From positions 1-7,110 of the forward strand of contig JAEXXS010000022.1 of NCBI GenBank assembly GCA_023451915.1: a DNA stretch of 7,110 bases, written 5' to 3'. Below, piece after piece: positions 1 through 6,788 of the stretch. The translations under genes and the position numbers were made by a program. The stretch's first letter is position 1. Every line of letters starts with the position of its first letter. The notes under the pieces were generated by a model. It had not been told where the DNA came from, searched no databases, and saw only the letters and a program-made list of their open reading frames with translations. The stretch is from Pseudomonadota bacterium. Lineage in GTDB: Bacteria > Pseudomonadota > Alphaproteobacteria > Rhizobiales > Rhizobiaceae.

Positions 1-1
1 C

Positions 2-69
2 CCGACCGGGGAATTGTCTGATCAGACATGGTCGGACACTTCAGCCAGTCAAAGAACTGACTGTGCCGA
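2..69. other. Two overlapping, mutually exclusive stem-loops
   Basis: CCGACC (2-7) pairs with GGTCGG (30-35) around a perfect 14-base palindrome, TGTCTGATCAGACA (15-28). The same right arm, TCGGACAC (32-39), can instead pair with GTGCCGA (63-69) with one bulged A, enclosing an inner stem CAGTC (46-50)/GACTG (59-63). No T tract follows either structure, so this is not a classical intrinsic terminator. It could be a 3' end or processing structure of the upstream transcript. Alternatively, the 15-28 palindrome could be an operator, since its TTGTCTGA half resembles sites of some GntR-family regulators. The pairing is seen directly; the role is unknown. Confidence 0.4.
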
Positions 70-167
70 ACAGAATGCATTATTTTGCAAATGGTTCCAG
101 ACAATATTGCGGGTTAGCAAGCGGTAACTGAATTTATTTCTGTATATCTTGGTTGAGAAGGATGACT

Positions 168-398
168 TCAGCTCGAAATAAAGGGTGTTCGTTCAGTCTG
201 GTGAATATAATAGTGCTCAATCGCAACATCAGGAAGCTCCAACAGGTCGATGGATTGCCGGTCTGTTGCTTTGGACGTTCCTTCACCTGCTGCAGCACCC
301 CGCAAGGGTACCGCGACGGAGAGGCCATACAAGATTGCTCCCCAGATCACGAAGGGCGAGGCCGCAATAAGTACGAATATGTACTGAGCTGTTTCCAT
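168..398 (-). CDS. Candidate small single-pass membrane protein (76 aa), hypothetical
   Basis: I do not recognise this gene. It would start at the ATG at 398 (METAQYIF) and stop at TGA 170-168. Residues about 4-31 form one hydrophobic segment (YIFVLIAASPFVIWG onward), followed by a basic/glycine-alanine turn (PLRGAAAGEG) and a polar tail containing LLELPDVAIEHYYIHQTER. This reads like a one-TM protein with a cytosolic or periplasmic tail. A TTG start at 434 would add 12 polar residues. There is no Shine-Dalgarno sequence at usual spacing before 398 (GGAGG lies about 22 bases away), but a -35/-10-like pair sits so that the message could be leaderless. Codon use is plausible but less GC-biased than the neighbouring genes. 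It is antisense to the ntrYX leader. The alternative is that it is a chance ORF. Confidence 0.4.
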   Translation of the reverse strand: METAQYIFVLIAASPFVIWGAILYGLSVAVPLRGAAAGEGTSKATDRQSIDLLELPDVAIEHYYIHQTERTPFISS

Positions 399-405
399 GT
401 TGTGA

Positions 406-434
406 ATTTTGAAGTCATCGCCTCCAAACGTCAA
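406..434 (-). promoter_or_regulatory. Possible promoter for the minus-strand small ORF
   Basis: On the minus strand, TTGACG (434-429) is followed after exactly 17 bases by CAAAAT (411-406), a 4-of-6 match to TATAAT. The ATG of the small ORF begins 8 bases after this -10-like box, so a transcript starting at the usual distance would be leaderless or nearly so. This would explain the absence of a ribosome binding site. A short inverted repeat, ACGTC/GACGT (428-432 and 441-445), overlaps the -35. This is pattern matching only and is weak evidence in an AT-richer leader. Confidence 0.2.
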
Positions 435-590
435 AGAAAAGACGTCCTGTCGAGCATGTGTCAGGCGCTTTCATTTCCCAATCTTTGCCAGAAAGAGGGG
501 AATAAAAGTTCCGCTGCTTCGTTATGGCGTTCCGCCAATAAGCCAACACCCGCGATGCGTGTGCTTGTGAATATCAACAATCTACGAAAA

Positions 591-639
591 CAAACGTTGC
601 AGTTTCGCCACAATGCGTTGCATAGATGCAACGCTATTG
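591..639. promoter_or_regulatory. Triple CAA-N3-5-TTG site, candidate NtrX binding region
   Basis: Three dyad motifs of the form CAA-N-TTG lie in 49 bases directly before ntrY: CAA ACG TTG (591-599), CAA TGCG TTG (611-620) and CAA CGCTA TTG (629-639). From memory, Sinorhizobium meliloti NtrX is reported to recognise CAAN2-5TTG, so this block is a candidate autoregulatory site for the NtrX encoded downstream. The last site ends 6 bases before the preferred ntrY start at 646, a position more consistent with repression, or with a control region partly inside the transcript, than with activation from upstream. The motif matches are seen directly; NtrX binding is inferred. Confidence 0.45.
615..634. 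repeat. Perfect 9-bp-arm palindrome just before ntrY
   Basis: GCGTTGCAT (615-623) and ATGCAACGC (626-634) are exact inverted copies separated by AG. With one bulged base, the outer AAT (612-614) and ATT (636-638) can extend the dyad. The core CGTTGCA also occurs as a direct repeat at 595-601, 21 bases (two helical turns) before the copy at 616-622. The two-base spacer is too tight for a good RNA hairpin, so the symmetry looks more like a protein-binding operator. It overlaps the CAA..TTG sites and the in-frame ATG at 613. Confidence 0.6.
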
Positions 640-645
640 GATATC

Positions 646-2928
646 ATGGTTAATATGAAGGCAACGAATCTGACCACGGATATGGATAAGGCGGAACAAT
701 CGTCGCGCAAAGGCGAGGGGCGTAGACTTCTCGCATTGCCCGGAATTATCACCGTTGTCTCGGCGCTTGTGACGGCGTCTATTTCGTTCGCGATTCTGAT
801 CGGCATTACGCCCATTACGCCGAACCGCACCGTCACGCTGGCCTTGGTTATCATCAATGTCGCGTTGATTTTGTTCCTGATTTTGCTGATTTGTCGCGAG
901 ATCTATCGCATCGTCACGGCGCGCCGCTCGGGTAAGGCGGCATCGCGGCTGCATGTCCGCATTGTCGCTCTATTCTCGTTGATCGCTGCTGTTCCGGCCA
1001 TCGTGGTCGCGATTGTTGCATCGGTAACGCTTAATCTCGGTCTCGACCGCTGGTTCGATACCAATACGCGCGACATTGTGAATTCGTCGCAGAGCCTGGC
1101 CACGGCCTATATTCGCGAAACGGCGCTCAATCTCCAAAGCACGTCCTATTCAATGCTGTTGGATCTGGATGCGCAGCGCATGCTTTACAGCTTGGATCGC
1201 GGCGGCTTCATAGAATTGATGACGTTGCAGACACGCGGACGCGGACTGCTTGGCGCATTTCTTGTGCGTGCAGACGGCTCCACGGTCGTCAAAAGCAATA
1301 CAGGCATGGAAAAGGGTTTGCTGAAACCACCGGAAGCTGCCTTGCAGACAGCTGCGGATGGAAAACCTGTCATCATCCAGCCCGGCGAAGCCGATTTCGT
1401 CGGCGCAATCATCAAGATGCGCGAGATACCTGACGTCTATCTTTACACTGTCCGTCGGGTGGATTCGCAAATTCTAGATGCGATGCGTCTGATGGAAGCC
1501 AATACGCAGCGCTATCAGGCCATGGACGCAAACCGCATTCCAACACAGATTGCCTTTGCACTTTTGTATTTCGGTCTGACGCTGATTGTTCTTCTGTCTG
1601 CCATCTGGACCGGCATCGCGGTTGCGGATCGTCTGGTACGCCCCATCCGTCTGTTGATCGGTGCCGCCGATGACGTGACCGCCGGCGATCTTGACGTTTC
1701 GGTTCCGGTTCGTTCGTCGGACGGCGACGTGGGTGCCTTGTCGGGCACTTTCAACAACATGGTCGCGGAACTGAAGAGCCAGCGCAACGAGCTGATTGCC
1801 GCCAAGGATCAGATCGACGAACGCCGCCGTTTCTCGGAAGCCGTACTTTCGGGTGTGACGGCGGGCGTCATCGGCATCGATACGGATAGTTCGGTTTCGA
1901 TTCTCAACCGTTCTGCCGAACATATGTTCGGTGTCGTTTCAAAGGACGCGGTGGGCAAGAGCCTGAGCAGCATCGCGCCTGAGGTGGGGCAGGCGTTTGA
2001 AGTGGCACGGACTGCGGATAAGCCCGTTCATCGCGAGCAGGTGAGCATGACACGCAACGGCGTGGCACGCACCTTCAACGTACAGGTCACGGTCGAAGAC
2101 ATTGAATCGGAAGATCATTCTTATGTCGTTACGGTGGATGACATCACCGATCTCGTGCAGGCGCAACGCACCTCGGCATGGGCCGATGTCGCGCGCCGCA
2201 TCGCGCATGAAATCAAGAACCCGCTGACCCCGATCCAGCTTTCCGCCGAACGTATTCGTCGTCGCTATGGCAAGGTTATTACCGAGGATCGTGAAGTCTT
2301 CGATCAGTGCACCGACACAATTATCCGTCAGGTTGGCGACATTGGCCGCATGGTCGATGAGTTTTCCGCCTTTGCACGCATGCCAAAGCCCGAAATGCGG
2401 CAGATGGACATGCGCGAAGCCTTGCGCGAAGCATCCTTCCTGATCGAAGTCAGCCGCAGCGACATAAAGTTCGAAAATGATTTCGGACCGGAAAAGCTGG
2501 CTGGTTCTTTTGACAGCCGTCTGATCGGTCAGGCTTTCGGTAATGTCATCAAGAATGCGAGTGAAGCGATTGATGCTCTTCCCAAAGAAGAGCGCGGCGA
2601 GGGGCACATTCTCATTCGGTCTTACAAGGCTGACGGGCATCTGATTGTCGACGTGATCGACAATGGCAAGGGCCTGCCGGGCGATGACCGCCAGAAGCTG
2701 CTTGAGCCTTATATGACCACGCGGGAAAAGGGCACCGGGCTTGGCCTCGCCATCGTTCGCAAGATTGTCGAAGATCACGGCGGACATCTTGAATTGCATG
2801 ACGCGCCAGCGGATTTCCACGGAGGTCGTGGCGCAATGATACGGATGGTCTTTCCAGATATGCAGGTCGGTGTGACCGACGTTGCCAACGGAAATGACGA
2901 CACAAAGATAGCTGGACAGGTGAATTGA
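646..2928 (+). CDS. ntrY: NtrY, membrane sensor histidine kinase
   Basis: NtrY is the membrane sensor of the NtrY/NtrX two-component system; it autophosphorylates and passes phosphate to NtrX. Numbering from 646 (760 aa), three hydrophobic segments lie at about 31-54, 62-85 and 104-129. An extracytoplasmic region runs to about 297 and a fourth TM lies at about 300-325. These are followed by HAMP (about 327-382), PAS (about 396-505, starting at RRFSEAVLSGV), the H-box RRIAHEIKNPLTP with phospho-acceptor His521, N-box NVIKNASEAI (633-642), G1 DNGKG (Asp672) and G2 GTGLGLAIV (696-704). All kinase motifs are intact. Brucella NtrY has been reported as a heme-PAS redox sensor linked to low-oxygen respiration, and this is close enough to expect the same. 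ATGs at 613, 646, 655 and 682 are in frame. None has a strong ribosome binding site; 646 is preferred because 613 lies inside the operator-like dyads. The stop is 1 base before ntrX. Confidence 0.93.
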   Translation: MVNMKATNLTTDMDKAEQSSRKGEGRRLLALPGIITVVSALVTASISFAILIGITPITPNRTVTLALVIINVALILFLILLICREIYRIVTARRSGKAASRLHVRIVALFSLIAAVPAIVVAIVASVTLNLGLDRWFDTNTRDIVNSSQSLATAYIRETALNLQSTSYSMLLDLDAQRMLYSLDRGGFIELMTLQTRGRGLLGAFLVRADGSTVVKSNTGMEKGLLKPPEAALQTAADGKPVIIQPGEADFVGAIIKMREIPDVYLYTVRRVDSQILDAMRLMEANTQRYQAMDANRIPTQIAFALLYFGLTLIVLLSAIWTGIAVADRLVRPIRLLIGAADDVTAGDLDVSVPVRSSDGDVGALSGTFNNMVAELKSQRNELIAAKDQIDERRRFSEAVLSGVTAGVIGIDTDSSVSILNRSAEHMFGVVSKDAVGKSLSSIAPEVGQAFEVARTADKPVHREQVSMTRNGVARTFNVQVTVEDIESEDHSYVVTVDDITDLVQAQRTSAWADVARRIAHEIKNPLTPIQLSAERIRRRYGKVITEDREVFDQCTDTIIRQVGDIGRMVDEFSAFARMPKPEMRQMDMREALREASFLIEVSRSDIKFENDFGPEKLAGSFDSRLIGQAFGNVIKNASEAIDALPKEERGEGHILIRSYKADGHLIVDVIDNGKGLPGDDRQKLLEPYMTTREKGTGLGLAIVRKIVEDHGGHLELHDAPADFHGGRGAMIRMVFPDMQVGVTDVANGNDDTKIAGQVN

Positions 2929-2929
2929 T

Positions 2930-4291
2930 ATGGCAGCCGATATTCTTGTAGTTGATGACGAAGCGGATATCCGGGAGCTCGTAGCTGGTATTCTCAGCGA
3001 TGAGGGTCATGAAACCCGTACCGCATTCGATGCGGACAGCGCGCTGGCGGCCATTGGTGATCGCGTACCGCGGCTGGTGTTTCTGGACATATGGCTTCAG
3101 GGCAGCCGTCTTGACGGTCTGGCTTTGCTGGATGAAATCAAGAAGCTGCATCCCGATCTGCCGGTGGTCATGATTTCCGGTCATGGCAATATCGAGACGG
3201 CGGTTTCCGCCATCCGGCGCGGCGCTTACGATTTCATCGAAAAGCCCTTCAAGGCAGATCGATTGATCCTCGTCGCGGAGCGTGCGCTGGAAACCTCCAA
3301 GCTGAAACGCGAAGTGTCCAATTTGCGCAAGCGCTCCGGCGAAAGCATGGAATTGATCGGCGCGTCTCTGGCGATGAGCCAGCTACGGCAGACCATCGAG
3401 CGTGTTGCGCCGACCAACAGCCGCATCATGATCACCGGCCCCTCGGGTGCCGGTAAGGAACTCACGGCCCGCGCCATTCACGCGCAATCGGCGCGTGCCA
3501 ATGGACCGTTCGTGACCGTGAATGCAGCGACGATCACGCCGGAACGCATGGAGATCGAACTTTTCGGCACGGAAATGGATGGCGGCGAACGCAAAGTCGG
3601 CGCTTTGGAAGAAGCGCATGGCGGGATTCTCTATCTCGATGAAGTTGCCGACATGCCGCGCGAAACGCAGAACAAAATTCTGCGCGTGCTGGTGGACCAG
3701 CAGTTCGAGCGGGTGGGTGGCACCAAGCGCGTCAAGGTCGATGTGCGCATTATTTCATCCACGGCGCAAAATCTTGAAGGCATGATTGCCGAAGGCACAT
3801 TCCGTGAAGATCTGTTCCATCGCCTGTCGGTTGTTCCCGTGCAGGTTCCGCCGCTTGCGGCACGGCGTGAAGATATTCCGGCGCTTGTCGAATATTTCAT
3901 GATCCAGATTGCCGGGCAGGCGGGTATCAAGCCGCGCAAGATCGGTGCGGACGCCATGGCGGTGCTTCAGGCACATAGCTGGCCGGGCAATATCCGTCAG
4001 TTGCGCAACAATGTGGAGCGCCTGATGATTCTGGCGCGCGGCGACGATGTCGATGCGCCTGTAACTGCTGATCTGCTGCCTGCCGAAATTGGTGACACGC
4101 TGCCGCGCGCGCCAACGGAATCGGACCAGCACATCATGGCTCTGCCGCTGCGTGAAGCACGTGAGCGCTTTGAAAAGGAATATCTGATCGCCCAGATCAA
4201 TCGTTTTGGCGGCAATATCTCACGCACCGCGGAATTTGTCGGCATGGAACGCTCGGCTCTTCATCGTAAATTGAAATCACTCGGCGTATAA
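2930..4291 (+). CDS. ntrX: NtrX, NtrC-family response regulator lacking GAFTGA
   Basis: NtrX is the DNA-binding partner of NtrY. At 453 aa it has the usual family length. The receiver domain (1-120) has acidic D9/D10, phospho-acceptor D53 (LVFLDIWLQG), S83 (MISGHG) and K105 (EKPF). The AAA+ domain has Walker A GPSGAGKE (170-177), Walker B LYLDE (D237/E238) and the REDLFHRL arginine region (292-299). A Fis-type helix-turn-helix ends the protein (about 420-452, GGNISRTAEFVGMERSALHR). The GAFTGA loop expected after ELFG (210-213) is absent: the sequence reads TEMDGGERKVGALEEA. It therefore should not contact sigma-54, and probably acts with sigma-70 as a repressor or activator, as reported for Brucella NtrX. 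ATG 2930 follows the ntrY stop by 1 base, with ACAGG (2916-2920) as a ribosome site, so translation is probably coupled. Confidence 0.94.
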   Translation: MAADILVVDDEADIRELVAGILSDEGHETRTAFDADSALAAIGDRVPRLVFLDIWLQGSRLDGLALLDEIKKLHPDLPVVMISGHGNIETAVSAIRRGAYDFIEKPFKADRLILVAERALETSKLKREVSNLRKRSGESMELIGASLAMSQLRQTIERVAPTNSRIMITGPSGAGKELTARAIHAQSARANGPFVTVNAATITPERMEIELFGTEMDGGERKVGALEEAHGGILYLDEVADMPRETQNKILRVLVDQQFERVGGTKRVKVDVRIISSTAQNLEGMIAEGTFREDLFHRLSVVPVQVPPLAARREDIPALVEYFMIQIAGQAGIKPRKIGADAMAVLQAHSWPGNIRQLRNNVERLMILARGDDVDAPVTADLLPAEIGDTLPRAPTESDQHIMALPLREARERFEKEYLIAQINRFGGNISRTAEFVGMERSALHRKLKSLGV

Positions 4292-4321
4292 GCATCTGGT
4301 GATTTTAAAAGCGGAGTAGCC

Positions 4322-5698
4322 ATGCGGGTGATCGTATGCGGAGCGGGGCAGGTCGGCTATGGCATAGCCGAACGACTGGCCGCTGAGGAAAACGACGTTT
4401 CGGTTATTGATACGTCGGCACGTCACATCGAAATCGTGCGCGATACGCTGGATGTGCGCGGATTTGTTGGTCATGGGTCGCAGCCGGATGTGCTCGCTGC
4501 GGCTGGCGCCGACGAAGCGGATATGATCATCGCCGTTACGCTGTCTGACGAAGTGAATATGGTCGCCTGTCAGGTTGCCCATTCTGTGTTCAATGTCCCG
4601 ACGAAGATTGCGCGCATCCGTGCCCAATCATACCTCAAGGCTGAATATCAGGACCTGTTTCTTCGCGAAAATCTGCCAATTGATGTGATCATTTCGCCAG
4701 AACTGGAAGTGGGCGAGGTGGTGCTGCGCCGTATCGCCTTGCAAGGTGCGACCGATGTTTTGCGCTTTGCCGATGATCGTGTCATCGGTCTCGCCATCGA
4801 ATGCCTGGAAGAATGTCCGGTCATCAACACGCCGCTCAAGCAGTTGACCGATCTGTTTCCCGATCTGGCTGCAACGGTGGTGGGGGTGGTGCGCAATGAA
4901 AATCTGTTCATTCCGCGCTCGTCTGATGAGCTGAATGCGGGCGATCTTGCCTATGTTGTCACCACACGTGAGCAGGTGCGCCGAACCTTGTCGCTGTTCG
5001 GCCATGAAAAGCCGGAAGCGCGTCGCATCGTCATAGCGGGCGGCGGCAATATCGGACTTTATGTTGCCAAGGCTATCGAAGACCGGAAATGGCAAACCCG
5101 CGTCAAGATGATCGAAAGCGACCACGAGCGTGCTTTCACGATTGCCGATCAGTTGAAGCGAACCATGGTGCTGCATGGCAGCGCGCTGGACCAGGCACTA
5201 CTGCAGGAAGCCGATATTCAGGATGCTGATCTGATGGTGGCGCTTACCAATCAGGATCAGGTGAATATTCTCTCCAGCATCATGGCGAAACGCCTTGGCT
5301 GCAAAAGCAATATGGCCCTGCTCAATACGGTCGCCTATCAGGATTTCACCCACATGGTGGGGATCGACGCCTATATCAATCCAAAGGCGGTGACGGTTTC
5401 CAAAATCCTCCAGCATGTGCGCCGTGGCCGTATCCGTGCGGTCTATAGCGTCTATCGCGATATGGCCGAAATCATCGAAGCCGAAGCGCTGGAAACATCG
5501 TCGCTCGTTGGCGCGCCATTGCGAGATCTGGATCTGCCTGTTGGATTGCGAATCGGTGCGATCTACCGGGACGGGCAGGTTATCCGGCCCAATGGCGATG
5601 TCCGCATCAAGCCAAAGGACCGGGTGGTTATTTTCGCCACGGCAGAGGCCGTCAAACATGTGGAACAGATGTTCCGCGTCAGCCTCGAATTTTTTTGA
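4322..5698 (+). CDS. trkA: TrkA, Trk potassium-uptake regulatory protein
   Basis: TrkA is the peripheral cytoplasmic NAD(H)-binding subunit that gates the TrkH/TrkG potassium channel. The 458-aa length and the duplicated architecture are typical. The first Rossmann RCK_N has GAGQVG at 7-12 and the ribose-binding acid D30 (VIDTS); the first RCK_C follows at about 140-225. The second RCK_N has GGGNIG at 240-245 and E265 (KMIESDHERA), and the second RCK_C runs from about 370 to 455. Both nucleotide sites look intact. The start has a good ribosome site, GGAG (4313-4316), 5 bases before the ATG. The 30-base gap after ntrX has no terminator, so ntrYX and trkA are likely cotranscribed, the usual order in Rhizobiales. 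The gene ends in a run of seven T (5690-5696) leading into TGA, with no hairpin before it. Confidence 0.94.
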   Translation: MRVIVCGAGQVGYGIAERLAAEENDVSVIDTSARHIEIVRDTLDVRGFVGHGSQPDVLAAAGADEADMIIAVTLSDEVNMVACQVAHSVFNVPTKIARIRAQSYLKAEYQDLFLRENLPIDVIISPELEVGEVVLRRIALQGATDVLRFADDRVIGLAIECLEECPVINTPLKQLTDLFPDLAATVVGVVRNENLFIPRSSDELNAGDLAYVVTTREQVRRTLSLFGHEKPEARRIVIAGGGNIGLYVAKAIEDRKWQTRVKMIESDHERAFTIADQLKRTMVLHGSALDQALLQEADIQDADLMVALTNQDQVNILSSIMAKRLGCKSNMALLNTVAYQDFTHMVGIDAYINPKAVTVSKILQHVRRGRIRAVYSVYRDMAEIIEAEALETSSLVGAPLRDLDLPVGLRIGAIYRDGQVIRPNGDVRIKPKDRVVIFATAEAVKHVEQMFRVSLEFF

Positions 5699-5769
5699 CC
5701 ATAGAATTCTGATATAGTTAATTAAATATGAGTGGTATAAGTCCTCGAGCTGCAATCTTGGGGGCATAT

Positions 5770-6600
5770 ATGGATATTTGTACCTTTTGGTACGGACCTC
5801 GCTTACGCGAAGTCGATCGGATTTGTCTTGCATCGATGGTGATGACAGGCCAGCGTGTTAAATTATTTTCTTACGCACCAATTGAAAATGTGCCGTCCGG
5901 CGTGGAATTGCATGATGCCAATGCGATTCTGCAGGAAAGCGCGTTCACACGGCTCGATCCTGGCTTTCCGGCTCTGCGTTCTTCAACAACCATTGTCCAG
6001 TTCAGCGATATTTTCCGCGTCATGCTGATGAAGCATAAGCAGGGCGTGTGGCTCGATACGGATGTTTTTCTTGTAAAGCAGTTCCATCCCGACCCGCAAA
6101 AGCCATATCTCGCGCGTGAAAACCGGTTTCGCGTTGGCGTATCGGCGCTTTATTTCCCATGGGACCATCCGATTATTGGCGAGTTCGAAGCCTATATGTC
6201 GGCGGCTTATTCCCTGCCGCGATGGCTGGGAGTGCGGCGCGGCACGCTGCGGCCGTTCTATTACCGAGCAATCGGCAAGGAAGTTACCCCTGCATCCATC
6301 GGCATTACGGTGTTTGGCAATGACGGCATTTCGCGACTTGCCCGCAAATACGGGATTTTCAAGAACGCGGCTCCGCAGGAGAATTTTTACTACTGGGTGG
6401 GCAAGGATGCGACCCGCATCTACGATCCGGCCTATGGTCTGGAGCCGCTCAATCATCCCGATTTCATTGGCTTCCATGTTCATAAAAAACACAAGGAAGT
6501 TGTTTCGCTGCAACCCGGCAGTTTTTACATGTGGATGAGGGATCAGGTTAAGCCTTTGCTGGAACACAATGATATTCTTGAGCTTTCAAAGGTAGGGTGA
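5770..6600 (+). CDS. GT32/OCH1-like sugar transferase with DxD motif
   Basis: This is a probable nucleotide-sugar-dependent glycosyltransferase of the Gly_transf_sug (DXD sugar-binding) type, related to OCH1 and capsular polysaccharide transferases. From 5770 the protein is 276 aa. Near the N-terminus, CTFWYGPRL resembles the family's first beta strand. The core motif is SDIFRVMLMKHKQGVWLDTD (79-98), with the conserved D80 and R83 and the metal/sugar-nucleotide DxD at D96/D98. Near the C-terminus lies NHPDFIGFHVHKKHK. No signal peptide or TM is seen, so it probably acts on the cytoplasmic face in glycan or lipopolysaccharide assembly; donor and acceptor are unknown. An in-frame ATG at 5728 adds 14 residues but has no ribosome site, whereas 5770 has GGGGG (5760-5764) 5 bases upstream and a family-like start. 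It follows trkA by 71 AT-rich bases and could be read from the ntrYX transcript or its own promoter. Confidence 0.82.
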   Translation: MDICTFWYGPRLREVDRICLASMVMTGQRVKLFSYAPIENVPSGVELHDANAILQESAFTRLDPGFPALRSSTTIVQFSDIFRVMLMKHKQGVWLDTDVFLVKQFHPDPQKPYLARENRFRVGVSALYFPWDHPIIGEFEAYMSAAYSLPRWLGVRRGTLRPFYYRAIGKEVTPASIGITVFGNDGISRLARKYGIFKNAAPQENFYYWVGKDATRIYDPAYGLEPLNHPDFIGFHVHKKHKEVVSLQPGSFYMWMRDQVKPLLEHNDILELSKVG

Positions 6601-6611
6601 CCGAAAGCCCT

Positions 6612-6652
6612 CAAGCTTGCCAGCAATATTTGACGCGTGTTCAACGAAATTG
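6612..6652. promoter_or_regulatory. Second triple CAA-N2-5-TTG cluster, candidate NtrX sites
   Basis: Twelve bases after the glycosyltransferase stop are CAA GC TTG (6612-6619), CAA TAT TTG (6624-6632) and CAA CGAAA TTG (6642-6652). The count of three and the length of the cluster (41 bases) mirror the block before ntrY. It lies about 370 bases upstream of hfq and precedes the repeat array. If NtrX binds the CAA-N2-5-TTG motif, as I recall for the Sinorhizobium protein, this could place hfq or a small transcript from this gap under NtrX control. The motif matches are direct; the function is inferred. Confidence 0.4.
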
Positions 6653-6788
6653 TCGGTTGCGCAAAGATTCCCATCCTGTTAACCGAAGCTAGAGGGCGAA
6701 GCAGTTGTCTTTCCACAGCAATTGCAGTTCTGTGCTGGCGCCTCGCGTTCCGGTGCTTGATTTATGCAAATGCGCATGCTCGTCTGGA

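Larger units (their letters stand above)
1..645. other. Long leader region upstream of ntrYX
   Basis: This stretch has lower GC and more stops than the genes that follow, and no plus-strand gene in it is convincing. The codons at 1-21 read PDRGIV then TGA and could be the tail of an upstream gene (ntrC by expected synteny), but six residues cannot be assigned. Visible contents are: overlapping stem-loops at 2-69; a candidate minus-strand small membrane protein at 168-398; a short hairpin at 525-537 (TGGCG, loop TTC, CGCCA) without a T tract; and a palindrome with CAA..TTG motifs at 591-639. The length of the leader suggests ntrYX has its own promoter rather than relying on read-through from ntrBC. 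No clear sigma-70 -35/-10 pair or sigma-54 -24/-12 element could be assigned for ntrY. Confidence 0.6.

Noticed and set aside
525..541. TGGCG element as a possible sigma-54 -24 box for ntrY
   Set aside because: There is no GC/TTGC -12 box at the required spacing; the sequence is better explained as a small hairpin with CGCCA.
153..653. Plus-strand 166-aa open frame in the leader
   Set aside because: It needs a non-ATG start, has no ribosome site, overlaps the ntrY start, is rich in Cys, Arg and Ser with no domain-like pattern, and runs through the palindrome.
666..670. GAATC (and GATTC at 6666-6670) as CcrM methylation control of ntrY and hfq
   Set aside because: Single GANTC sites are expected by chance, and these are not within recognisable promoter elements.
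1939..2820. Long minus-strand open frame opposite ntrY (293 aa)
   Set aside because: It is a shadow of the GC-biased ntrY codons; the His- and Asp-rich composition shows no domain, and the plus strand has all the kinase motifs.
5690..5730. T7 run at the trkA end as terminator or slippage site, and TTGACC as a -35 for the next gene
   Set aside because: No hairpin precedes the T run, and slippage at the last codons would change little. TTGACC has no good -10 at 16-18 bases (TTAATT matches 3 of 6).
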